Below are positions 34,791-42,420 of a stretch of DNA of 64,000 bases, piece by piece. Under the pieces are notes generated by a model that saw only the letters and a list, made by a program, of their open reading frames with translations, made no database searches and was not told where the DNA came from. The translations under genes and the position numbers were made by a program. The DNA is from Solimonas sp. SE-A11 (GTDB lineage: Bacteria > Pseudomonadota > Gammaproteobacteria > Nevskiales > Nevskiaceae). The DNA is taken from positions 1 to 64,000 of the forward strand of contig NZ_JAUASX010000006.1 of assembly GCF_030345715.1 (NCBI RefSeq), read 5' to 3'. Position 1 is the first letter of the stretch; every line of letters starts with the position of its first letter.

Positions 34791-35195
34791 ATGAACGCTT
34801 TCTTCGACCGCTTCAAGGATCCGCTGGTCCTGCTGGGCCGCCTGCTGATCGCCGCGATCTTCGTCAGTGCCGGCTACAGCAAGATCGGCGGCTACGCCGC
34901 CACGCAGGGCTACATGGAATCGATGGGCGTGCCGGGCGCGCTGCTGCCCCTGGTGATCTTCGCAGAGCTCGGCGGCGGCATCGCCATCGTACTGGGCCTG
35001 CTGACGCGCCTGGCGGCACTGGGCCTGGCGGTATTCAGCGTCGCCTCGGGTGTGATCTTCCACGGCGGCAGCGCCGACCAGATCCAGCAAATCATGTTCG
35101 CGAAGAACCTGGCAATCGCCGGCGGCTTCCTGTTCCTGGTCGCCAATGGAGCCGGACGTCTGAGCCTCGACGCCAAGCTGTTCGGGACAACGTAA
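34791..35195 (+). CDS. DoxX-family membrane protein
   Basis: The 134-residue protein has four hydrophobic segments (about residues 12-30, 48-68, 72-90 and 103-122) and the DoxX pattern LLGRLLIAAIFVSAGYSKIGG. DoxX proteins are small inner-membrane proteins often linked to redox and oxidative-stress genes. Their biochemical role is not settled. CAAGGAGAACTGTC is a clear ribosome-binding site. Its place between azoR and pirin supports a role in quinone or electrophile defence. Confidence 0.88.
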   Translation: MNAFFDRFKDPLVLLGRLLIAAIFVSAGYSKIGGYAATQGYMESMGVPGALLPLVIFAELGGGIAIVLGLLTRLAALGLAVFSVASGVIFHGGSADQIQQIMFAKNLAIAGGFLFLVANGAGRLSLDAKLFGTT

Positions 35196-35220
35196 GCCCA
35201 CCCATTCAACGGAGACTGTC

Positions 35221-36069
35221 ATGAACACCCGCAAGCTGCAGCAGGTCATCGATGCGCAGCCGACTTCCGATGGGGCCGGTGTGAAGCTGCGCCGCTCCAT
35301 CGGGTCGCTGCCGGGCCTGCGCCTCGACCCCTTCCTGATGCTGGACGAGTTCTCGTCCGAGGAGGCCAGCGACTACATCGCCGGCTTCCCCTCGCACCCG
35401 CACCGCGGCTTCGAAACCGTCACCTACATGCTCGATGGCCGCATGCGCCACGAGGATCACATGGGCAACCGTGGCGACCTCGGCCCCGGCGACGTGCAGT
35501 GGATGAGCGCCGCGCGCGGCATCATTCACTCGGAGATGCCACAGCAGAACGAGGGCCGCATGCGCGGCTTCCAGCTGTGGATCAACCTGCCGGCGCGCGA
35601 GAAGATGAAGCCGGCCAGCTACCGCGACATCCCCGCCGGGGAAATCCCGGTGGCGACGCTGCCGGGCGGCGGACAGGTGAAGGTGATCGCCGGGACGGTG
35701 ACGGCGGGTGACACGCAGACCGAGGGCGCGATCCGCGGCGTCAGCACCGAACCGGTGTACCTGGACGTGGTGCTGCCGGCGGGCACCCGCTACTCGCAGG
35801 CCCTGCCGGCGGCGCACAACGCCTTCGTCTACGCCTACGAGGGCAGCCTGCGCATCGGCGAACGCGAGGTGCCGCGGCATGCAGCCGGCGTGCTGTCGGC
35901 CGGGGACCTGTTCGAGGCCGAGGCCGGCGCGGACGGCGCGCGCTTCATCCTGCTGGCCGGCAAGCCGCTGCGCGAGCCGGTAGTCCAGTACGGTCCCTTC
36001 GTGATGAACACCCGCGAGGAGATCGAGCAGGCGCTAGACGACTATCGGCGCGGCAAGCTGGCGGCGTGA
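35221..36069 (+). CDS. Pirin-family cupin
   Basis: The 282-residue bicupin carries the four metal ligands of pirins: His59 and His61 in SHPHRGFET, and His103 and Glu105 in GIIHSEMP. Bacterial pirins can act as quercetin dioxygenases or as redox regulators. It is last in the azoR-doxX-pirin group and is followed by an intrinsic terminator, so that group ends here. The co-location with a quinone reductase favours metabolism of aromatic or quinone compounds. Confidence 0.93.
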   Translation: MNTRKLQQVIDAQPTSDGAGVKLRRSIGSLPGLRLDPFLMLDEFSSEEASDYIAGFPSHPHRGFETVTYMLDGRMRHEDHMGNRGDLGPGDVQWMSAARGIIHSEMPQQNEGRMRGFQLWINLPAREKMKPASYRDIPAGEIPVATLPGGGQVKVIAGTVTAGDTQTEGAIRGVSTEPVYLDVVLPAGTRYSQALPAAHNAFVYAYEGSLRIGEREVPRHAAGVLSAGDLFEAEAGADGARFILLAGKPLREPVVQYGPFVMNTREEIEQALDDYRRGKLAA

Positions 36070-36088
36070 GCGGCGATGCGGTGACGCG

Positions 36089-36112
36089 AAAGGGGCCCTA
36101 CGGGCCCCTTTC
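36089..36112 (+). terminator. Intrinsic terminator after the pirin gene
   Basis: AAAGGGGCCC (36089-36098) and GGGCCCCTTT (36102-36111) form a perfect 10-bp stem with a 3-base loop. T-rich DNA follows in the plus direction. Confidence 0.85.
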
Positions 36113-36171
36113 TTCATGGTGATGCAGGCAATGCTAGTCTGCGAAGCCCGCCGGAACACAGGTTGTCGCCG

Positions 36172-36873
36172 ATGAAAGCCGTCCTCCCGCTGCTGCTCGC
36201 GGCGCTGCTGCTGCCGCTCATGGCCCAGGGCGAGGAAGGTGACGTGCCGCTGAGGAAGCACCCCGCGGACAAGCTGCCGGAGATTGGCGAGACTGTCCGC
36301 GGCGAGGCCACCCACTACAACGCCGACGGCAGTGGCGCCTGCAGCTACGAGCGCTCGCGGGACTTCATGGTGGCGGCGATCAACACACGGCAGTTCGCCA
36401 ACAGCACGGCCTGCGGCCTCTGCGCGGAAGTGAGCGGACCCAAGGGTACGGTGCGCGTACGTATCGTCGACCTCTGCCCGGGCTGCGGCGAAGGCGACCT
36501 GGACCTGTCGATGACCGCCTTCGGCAAGATCGCCGAGCGCTCCGAGGGACGCGTGCCGATCAGCTGGGTGCCGGTGCCCTGCGAGACCGAGGGACCGCCG
36601 TCCGTCCGCATCAAGGAAAGTAGCTCCAAACACTGGCTGGCAGTCCAGGCGCGCAACAGCCGCCTGCCGGTGGAACGCATCGAGGTGCAGGACGGCGACG
36701 GCTGGCGCGCGCTGAAGCAGCAGCGCTACAACTACCATGTCGACAAGGAACCCGGCCCCGGCCCGTTCACCTTCCGGCTGACCACGGTGGACGGCGAGCA
36801 ACAGGTGCTGACCGACATCCCGCTGCGCTCCGGGCGACTGCTGCAGGGGCGAGAGCCGGGACGGGAGGACTAG
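36172..36873 (+). CDS. Secreted bacterial expansin-like protein
   Basis: The 233-residue precursor has a Sec signal (about residues 1-22). The first domain is a double-psi barrel of the expansin/RlpA type: GEATHYNADGSGACSYE near residue 44, then IVDLCPGCGEGDLDLS near 98-113. Asp100 and Asp111 match the functional Asp residues of bacterial expansins. The tyrosine of BsEXLX1 between them is a Cys here, as in cysteine-rich expansin forms. The second domain (about 140-225) resembles the beta-sandwich carbohydrate-binding domain. It probably loosens cellulose or binds peptidoglycan. The stop interlocks with that of the converging AraC gene. Confidence 0.85.
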   Translation: MKAVLPLLLAALLLPLMAQGEEGDVPLRKHPADKLPEIGETVRGEATHYNADGSGACSYERSRDFMVAAINTRQFANSTACGLCAEVSGPKGTVRVRIVDLCPGCGEGDLDLSMTAFGKIAERSEGRVPISWVPVPCETEGPPSVRIKESSSKHWLAVQARNSRLPVERIEVQDGDGWRALKQQRYNYHVDKEPGPGPFTFRLTTVDGEQQVLTDIPLRSGRLLQGREPGRED

Positions 36874-37871
36874 CCTGCGCGTTCGCGGAACTGGCTGGGC
36901 GAGCAGCCGTTCCAGCGCCGGAAGGCACGCGTGAAGCTGCTGGTGTCGGAGAAGCCGAGAAGGAAGGTGATTTCACCGATGCTGTAGCGGCGGTCCTGCA
37001 GGTAGGACTGCGCCAGCTCGCGTCGCGTCTCGTTGAGCAGGGCCTCGTAGCTGCTGCCCTCTTCCGCCAGCTTGCGCTGCAGGCTGCGCAGCGACAGGTG
37101 CAAGCTGTCGGCCACCTGCTCCGCCGCGGGTACGCCGATGGGCAGCAACTCGGTCAGCACGGCACGCACGCGCGCCAGCAGGTTCTCCTTGTCGTGGTGC
37201 GCCAGGTAGCGCAGCGCGATCTCGTCGTTATGCCGCGCCAGCTCCGGATTGGCGCCCTCCAGGCGCTGGTCGAAGGGCCAGCGCGGGAACCAGATGGCGT
37301 TCTCGGCGGCGCCGAACTCCAATGGGCAGCGCAGCACGCGCTCGTAGCCGGCGGCGCTGGCCGGGGCCAGGCGCCGCAGCGTGACCCGCCGCGGCGCAAA
37401 GCCGGAGCCCAGGTGGCTGCGGCAGAAGCGCAGGAAGATGCTGATGAAGGCGTCGATGGATTCGGGCGCCGGCATCACCGCGCCGGCCGGGCGGATGCGG
37501 AAACAGTAATCCTCGCCTTCCGGGAAGAACTCCAGGTCGGCCGCGTCGGTGACCAGGCGGAAGTAGCGCACCATGCGCTCGAAGGCCTCGCGCAGCGTAT
37601 TGCTGGCTTGCAGGGCATAGCCCAGGGCATGGAAAGTGGTGGCGTTGACCTGGCTGGCCACGGACAGGCCGAAGGCCTCGTCGCCGGTGGCCTGCACCGA
37701 CAGGCCCCAGAGCCGGGTAGTCTGCTCCAGGGGGTAGCGGGCATTGGGATCGTCCAGGGCGGCAATGTCCAGGCCCGCCTCGGCGAACAGCGCGGCGCTG
37801 TCCACCCCGGCCCGGTCCAGGGCACGACGGATCGCCCGCCCCCAGCTGCTGAGTACAGTCGTTCGCTGCAT
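36870..37871 (-). CDS. AraC-family regulator (Arabinose_bd/HTH_18 type)
   Basis: The 333-residue protein has an N-terminal ligand-binding domain of the type found in OruR-like regulators (LWGLSVQATGDEAFGLSV, FHALGYALQAS). The C-terminal AraC DNA-binding domain has LHLSLRSLQRKLAEEGSSY and ITFLLGFSDTSSFTRAFRRW. It is divergent from the fatty acid desaturase gene, 104 bases between starts, which makes the desaturase the likely target. Such regulators often respond to fatty acids or alkanes; the ligand here is inferred only. The stop codon shares CTAG with the expansin gene. Confidence 0.9.
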   Translation of the reverse strand: MQRTTVLSSWGRAIRRALDRAGVDSAALFAEAGLDIAALDDPNARYPLEQTTRLWGLSVQATGDEAFGLSVASQVNATTFHALGYALQASNTLREAFERMVRYFRLVTDAADLEFFPEGEDYCFRIRPAGAVMPAPESIDAFISIFLRFCRSHLGSGFAPRRVTLRRLAPASAAGYERVLRCPLEFGAAENAIWFPRWPFDQRLEGANPELARHNDEIALRYLAHHDKENLLARVRAVLTELLPIGVPAAEQVADSLHLSLRSLQRKLAEEGSSYEALLNETRRELAQSYLQDRRYSIGEITFLLGFSDTSSFTRAFRRWNGCSPSQFRERAG

Positions 37872-37975
37872 TAGGCGCTATGGGCCAAGCGATTGGCGCC
37901 CTGGGTCAGGCCCCACCGGCAACGCTGCTCCAGAATCCCCTGCATCTTCCTCTCCATTTCCGGGAGCATGTTTCG

Positions 37976-39088
37976 ATGTCCACTCCGACGGCAAGTGCCG
38001 CGATGACCGACTCGCAGAAATCCGCCCATATCCGCCAGGTGGTGCTGCAGGCCGGCCAGGCCCTGCGCCAGCGCCATCCCTGGCTGCGTCTCCAGGACGC
38101 AATCGGGGCGGGGGTGATGGCCGTGTCGGTGGCCGGCATGATCGCCAGCGGCTGGCTGTACGTCATTGGCCTGATTCCGTGGTGGGTCTGCATTCCGGCC
38201 AGCGCGCTGTTCGCCTCGTTCATCCACGAGTTGGAGCACGACCTGATCCACACGATGTATTTCCGCCACAGCCCGCACGCCTGGAACCTGATGATGGCGC
38301 TGTGCTGGATCACGCGGCCGAGCACGATCAGCCCCTGGACGCGCAAGCGCCTGCACCTGCATCACCACAAGTTCTCCGGCACCGATACCGACCTGGAGGA
38401 GATCGGCATCACCAACGGCGAGCGCTGGGGTCTCAAGCGCCTGCTGATGGTGGGCGACCACATGCTGGCGATCTACCTGCGCCCGGCGACGATGCACCGC
38501 GTCTCTCGCAATTTCATCCGCGCACAGCACCCGAAGAGCAAGGAGGAATTCCGCGCGCTGGTACGCGAGAACCTGCTGAGCTACATGCCGCTGGGCCTGC
38601 TGCACTACGTGCTGTGGCATGGCTTCCTGGCGGTGCAGGCGGTGCTGCTGGCAGCCACGCTGGCCGGACACCCGCTGGCGCTGTCGGCCGGCACGCAGGC
38701 GCTGCTGTCGCTGTGGACCACCGTGGTGGTGATCTGGCTGGCGCCCAACGTGCTGCGCGTGTTCTGCCTGCACTTCGTCAGCTCCAACATGCACTACTTT
38801 GGCGACGTAGAGCCGGGCAACGTGATACAGCAGACCCAGGTGCTGAACCCCTGGTGGCTGTGGCCGATGCAACTGTTCTGCTTCAACTTCGGCAGCACCC
38901 ATGCAATCCACCATTTCGCGGTGAAGGAGCCGTTCTACGTGCGCCAGGCCACGGCCCGGACCGCGCACGCAGTGATGCGCGAGATGGGGGTGCGGTTCAA
39001 CGACTTCGGCACCTTCACCCGCGCAAACCGCTGGGCGAAGGCCGACCAGGCCCGTACGACGGCAGAGGAGGCCGGCGCTACGGCCTGA
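37976..39088 (+). CDS. Membrane fatty acid desaturase
   Basis: This di-iron membrane enzyme inserts a double bond in an acyl chain. The ATG at 37976 has CGGGAG nine bases upstream and gives 370 residues. The three histidine boxes are HELEH (84-88), HLHHH (127-131) and HAIHH (309-313), with hydrophobic segments about residues 45-80 and 205-260. The pattern fits an FA_desaturase-family protein, but the acyl substrate and position are not determined. It is divergent from an AraC regulator. A REP-like palindrome and an operator-like site follow. Confidence 0.9.
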   Translation: MSTPTASAAMTDSQKSAHIRQVVLQAGQALRQRHPWLRLQDAIGAGVMAVSVAGMIASGWLYVIGLIPWWVCIPASALFASFIHELEHDLIHTMYFRHSPHAWNLMMALCWITRPSTISPWTRKRLHLHHHKFSGTDTDLEEIGITNGERWGLKRLLMVGDHMLAIYLRPATMHRVSRNFIRAQHPKSKEEFRALVRENLLSYMPLGLLHYVLWHGFLAVQAVLLAATLAGHPLALSAGTQALLSLWTTVVVIWLAPNVLRVFCLHFVSSNMHYFGDVEPGNVIQQTQVLNPWWLWPMQLFCFNFGSTHAIHHFAVKEPFYVRQATARTAHAVMREMGVRFNDFGTFTRANRWAKADQARTTAEEAGATA

Positions 39089-39097
39089 CCCCGCTTC

Positions 39098-39165
39098 GTG
39101 GGAGCAGCGCGAGCCGCGATCTTCTTCTGTCCCGGGCAAAGAGTCGCGGCTCGCGCCGCTCCTAC
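39098..39165. repeat. REP-like palindrome, copy 2
   Basis: GTGGGAGCAGCGCGAGCCGCGA (39098-39119) and the complementary TCGCGGCTCGCGCCGCTCCTAC (39144-39165) form a long imperfect stem around a 24-base loop. It lies ten bases after the desaturase stop. The ends match the GTAGGAGC...GCTCCTAC form of the other copies. Confidence 0.8.
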
Positions 39166-39190
39166 GGGGCCACGGTGATCTTTTCCCTAC

Positions 39191-39229
39191 TGGACAATTC
39201 AGTGAACATATGTAAACTGTAAATGTCCA
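39191..39229. promoter_or_regulatory. Nested palindrome upstream of the lipase-like gene, probable operator
   Basis: The core CAGTGAACATATGTAAACTG (39200-39219) is an inverted repeat that matches its complement at 16 of 20 positions and is centred on ACATATGT. It is flanked by the outer pair TGGACA (39191-39196) and TGTCCA (39224-39229). The A+T-rich composition and position 32 bases before the lipase-like ATG suggest an operator-promoter. From memory, the AGTGAAC...ACT form resembles DesT-type TetR sites. Confidence 0.55.
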
Positions 39230-39260
39230 ATCTGTGCGGCGCCGCCGCCGGGGGTTTCCG

Positions 39261-40535
39261 ATGACCGCTGCTCCTTCTCGTGACGGCCTGCTCGCCCAGG
39301 TGCGCGGCGCCCTGTCCCTGGCCGGCACCGGCCTGGACCGCATCACCGGCCACGTGCACGGCTTCCACCGCGCGATCTCGGACATTCCCTTCAAGACCAT
39401 GGCGCCGCTGCCCGGCATCAAGGCCGGCAGCGAGCCGACCCGCCTGATCCACGACGGCATCACCGACGGCGTCTATGGCGCCGTGCGCGGCTCCATGCGC
39501 CTGGTCTTCGGCGCCGCCGACCAGTTGCTGCGCGAGGCCGAGAAGATCGCCCCGCCGGCTGCTGTGGCGCCGCATGCCCAGCGCGACCTGGCGCTGAGCG
39601 CGGTGGCCGGCTTCGTCGGCGACGACATGGCGGCGAAGCGCAATCCGCTCGCACCGCGCATGGGCTTCTATCTGCAAGGCCAGCGCCTGGCGCTAGAGCG
39701 GCAGGCCTTGGCCGAGGCCTATCCCGATACGCAAGGGCGGCTGGTGATCTTCGTCCACGGCCTGGCCTGCAACGAGTCGGTCTGGGATTTCTACGCCGAG
39801 GCCGAGCAGCCCGACACGCATCCCTATGGCCCGCGCCTGGAACAGGACCTGGGCTACACACCGCTGTACCTGCGCTACAACAGCGGCCTGCACATCTCGC
39901 GCAACGGCGCACGCCTGGCGCGGCACCTGCAACGGCTGGTGGAGCGCTGGCCGCGCCGCGTGCAGGAGATCGTGCTGGTCGGCCACAGCATGGGCGGCCT
40001 GGTGGCGCGCGCGGCCGTGGCGGCCGGGCTGCGCGAGGAAGACGGCTGGGTGCAGCGCCTGAGCAACGTCGTCTGCCTGGGCTCGCCACACCTGGGCGCG
40101 CCGCTGGAGCGCTGGGTGGACGCCGGCGTGCGGCTGATGCGCCGCGTGCCGCTGTCAAGCCCGCTGGCGGAGCTGCTGCATTCGCGCTCGGTGGGCGTGA
40201 AGGACCTGTTCCACGGCTACGTGGACGACAGCGACTGGCGCGGCCGCCAGACGCATCATGATGGCGGCGGCGCATTGCGCATCCCCAAGGCCGAGCATGC
40301 GCGCTATCACTTCTTCGGTTGCACGCTGGGCGGCGACGAGCAGGACCCGGTGGGTCGCGTGATCGGCGACGGCCTGGTGCTGCTGCCGAGCTCCACCGCG
40401 GCGCACCTGGCGGACGCGGATACGGCGGTGCTGTTCCGCACCAACCACATGCGGCTGCTCAACCACCCGGTGATCTACGGCCTGCTCCGCGACGCACTCA
40501 GCGGCCGCAAGCTGCTCCGCGGCGAACTGATTTAA
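39261..40535 (+). CDS. Alpha/beta hydrolase of lipase type (GHSMGG)
   Basis: The 424-residue protein has an N-terminal region (about residues 1-155) without a recognised domain, followed by an alpha/beta hydrolase core. IFVHGLACN near 164 is the oxyanion segment, VGHSMGGL places the nucleophile at Ser243, LGSPHLGAPLE is typical of PGAP1-like and triacylglycerol lipases, VIGDGLVLLPS can supply the acid and TNHMRLLNHP the His. No signal peptide is evident. The upstream palindrome suggests specific regulation. The stop overlaps that of the converging DUF3429 gene within TTAA. Confidence 0.87.
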   Translation: MTAAPSRDGLLAQVRGALSLAGTGLDRITGHVHGFHRAISDIPFKTMAPLPGIKAGSEPTRLIHDGITDGVYGAVRGSMRLVFGAADQLLREAEKIAPPAAVAPHAQRDLALSAVAGFVGDDMAAKRNPLAPRMGFYLQGQRLALERQALAEAYPDTQGRLVIFVHGLACNESVWDFYAEAEQPDTHPYGPRLEQDLGYTPLYLRYNSGLHISRNGARLARHLQRLVERWPRRVQEIVLVGHSMGGLVARAAVAAGLREEDGWVQRLSNVVCLGSPHLGAPLERWVDAGVRLMRRVPLSSPLAELLHSRSVGVKDLFHGYVDDSDWRGRQTHHDGGGALRIPKAEHARYHFFGCTLGGDEQDPVGRVIGDGLVLLPSSTAAHLADADTAVLFRTNHMRLLNHPVIYGLLRDALSGRKLLRGELI

Positions 40536-40975
40536 GCGTTCGAGCCCAGCATCAGGTAGCGCCAGGTGATGGCGATCAGCACGCCCGCGGTCAGCGTGGA
40601 GCGCAGGCGGAAGTAGCCGCCGATGGTGTCCAGCGTGCGCTCGCGCCAGAAGTCGGCGAGCAGCAGCAGCATGAACACCAGCGCCAGCCCCGGCAGGGCC
40701 AGGGCGAACTCCAGCGTGATGGCGATGCCGGTGAGCGCCACCAGCACCACCGAGATGAAGACGCCGAGCAGGCCCGAGGGCCCCTGCACCGCCGGCAGCG
40801 CGAAGCCCCAGAAGGTGCCGGCCATGAAGGCACCGATCAGCGCCGCCCAGTTCAGCCAGGCCTGGTCCAGCCAGGCGGGCGCGGTGTCCGGCGAGAAGCT
40901 CAGCCACACCGGCCCGATGAAGAACGGGATCAGGCCGGTATAGCCCAGGGCGAGAACGATCTTCGGCAGGTTCAT
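40532..40975 (-). CDS. DUF3429-family membrane protein
   Basis: The 147-residue protein starts MNLPKIVLALGYTGLIPFF and has about five hydrophobic segments, with the family-like motifs NWAALIGAFMAGTFWG and ITWRYLMLGSNA. DUF3429 members are small inner-membrane proteins of unknown function. It lies 20 bases downstream of the ArsC-like gene on the same strand, so the two are likely one transcript. Its stop interlocks with the lipase-like gene. Confidence 0.8.
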   Translation of the reverse strand: MNLPKIVLALGYTGLIPFFIGPVWLSFSPDTAPAWLDQAWLNWAALIGAFMAGTFWGFALPAVQGPSGLLGVFISVVLVALTGIAITLEFALALPGLALVFMLLLLADFWRERTLDTIGGYFRLRSTLTAGVLIAITWRYLMLGSNA

Positions 40976-40995
40976 CGGCTCACTCCCGTGAGGGT

Positions 40996-41355
40996 CTACA
41001 GGATTTCCCTGACCGCTTCCGGCGGCCGGCCGAGCCGGGCCTTGGCCCCGCGCACGACGATGGGCCGCTCGATCAGCACCGGGTTCTGTGCCAGCAGGCG
41101 CAGCCATTCGGCGCGCGGGCGCTGGTCTTTCGGCTTCAGTTCCAGGGACTTGGCCTGCTCCTCCTTGAAGCGGACCAGTTCCTGCGGCTCGAGGCCGAGC
41201 TTGCGGCAGAGGGCGTCCAGGGTGGCGGCGTCGGGCGGGTCCTTGAGGTACTCGACCACCTCGGGCTCGATGCCGGTATCGCGCAGCAACTGCAGGGTCT
41301 CGCGGCTCTTGCTGCAGCGCGGGTTGTGGAAAATGACGGTCTTGGCTGTAGTCAT
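40996..41355 (-). CDS. ArsC/YfgD-like thioredoxin-fold reductase
   Basis: The 119-residue protein has the ArsC-family signature FHNPRCSKSRETL with the active Cys at residue 14, and the late Arg segment IERPIVVRGAKARLGRP with Arg residues that bind arsenate in true ArsC. The family includes glutaredoxin-dependent arsenate reductases and YfgD proteins whose substrate is unknown. No arsB, arsR or other ars gene is nearby, so YfgD-like function is more likely than arsenate resistance. It is divergent from the PHB-depolymerase-like gene. Confidence 0.85.
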   Translation of the reverse strand: MTTAKTVIFHNPRCSKSRETLQLLRDTGIEPEVVEYLKDPPDAATLDALCRKLGLEPQELVRFKEEQAKSLELKPKDQRPRAEWLRLLAQNPVLIERPIVVRGAKARLGRPPEAVREIL

Positions 41356-41451
41356 TCTCCGATTGTGGGAGACCTGGGTGCGGAGCACAATCCGGGCAAA
41401 CGGGTCCCAGCCCGATGGTACGTCGCCGTACCCGGCCAAGGAGAAGGCTGC

Positions 41452-42411
41452 ATGAGAACAGGGATGTTGCGCTTGCTCGCCCCCGCGATCTTCTGCCTGG
41501 GGCTCAGCGCCCCGGCCGCCGCCACCTCGGTGGTGGCCGTGGAGAATGTCCGCGCTTTCCAGGAAACCGTCAGCCACCAGAACAGCAACCGCACGGTGCT
41601 GGTGCTGCGGCCGGAGGTGGCCACCGGCTCCACGCCACCGCCGGTATTCGTGCTGCTGCATTTCCTCGACGGCAGCTCCTCGGAGATGGCCAACCTCATC
41701 GAGATTTCCAAGCTGGTGCGCGACCGAGGCGCCTGGGTGCTGCTGCCGCAGGCCATCGAGGGCAACTGGAACCACACGCCGAACCTGGCGGACTCGCTCG
41801 GCGGACTCGGCGCCATCGACCTGCATGCCGGCCTGGTGGGCTTCAGCGCGGTGGACGACGTCGGCTTCCTGGCCAAGATGATCGACACGCTGACGGCGCG
41901 CCACGACCTGGACGCGCGCCGCGTCTACATGGGCGGCTATTCCAATGGCGCGCTGATGACGGTGCGCTTCGCCTGCGAGCGGCCGGAGAAGATCGCCGGC
42001 GGCGCGGTGGTGGGTGCCACCATGCGCGACACGCAGGCCCCCAAGTGCATGCCCGCCCGCGCGGTGCCGATGCTCTACATCAACGGCACCGCGGACCAGG
42101 TGGCGCCCTATGCCGGCGGGCCGACCAGCCTGTCGGCGGACGCGGCGCTGGCGCTGTGGGTGCAGGCCAACGGCTGCAACCCCACGCCGCAGACCAGCAC
42201 CCTGCCCGACACCGCCCCCGACGGCACCACCACGCAACGCCGGGCCTGGCGCGGCTGCGCCGAGGGCGTCGGCGTGGATCACTACACGGTGCAGAGCGGC
42301 GGCCATACCTGGCCCGGCACGATCGACTTCACGCCCTCGCTGGGCAAGGCCTCGCAGGATTTCCAGGCCACGGACGTGATCTGGGATTTCTTCATGCAGT
42401 ACAGCCGCTGA
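41452..42411 (+). CDS. Secreted PHB-depolymerase/feruloyl-esterase-like hydrolase (LpqC family)
   Basis: The 319-residue precursor has a Sec signal (about residues 1-24). The alpha/beta hydrolase core has FVLLHFLDGSS as oxyanion segment, GGYSNGALM with the nucleophile Ser164, YINGTADQVAPY with the acid, and SGGHTWPGT with the catalytic His. This is the pattern of COG3509 secreted esterases that act on polyhydroxybutyrate oligomers or feruloyl esters. AAGGAGAAGG is a strong ribosome-binding site. The next gene starts 9 bases after the stop, so both are probably exported together. Confidence 0.87.
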   Translation: MRTGMLRLLAPAIFCLGLSAPAAATSVVAVENVRAFQETVSHQNSNRTVLVLRPEVATGSTPPPVFVLLHFLDGSSSEMANLIEISKLVRDRGAWVLLPQAIEGNWNHTPNLADSLGGLGAIDLHAGLVGFSAVDDVGFLAKMIDTLTARHDLDARRVYMGGYSNGALMTVRFACERPEKIAGGAVVGATMRDTQAPKCMPARAVPMLYINGTADQVAPYAGGPTSLSADAALALWVQANGCNPTPQTSTLPDTAPDGTTTQRRAWRGCAEGVGVDHYTVQSGGHTWPGTIDFTPSLGKASQDFQATDVIWDFFMQYSR

Positions 42412-42420
42412 GGGCCCGCC

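Noticed and set aside
40996-41355. Arsenic resistance locus
   Set aside because: There is an ArsC-like protein, but no arsR, arsB or acr3 gene nearby. YfgD-like function is more likely.
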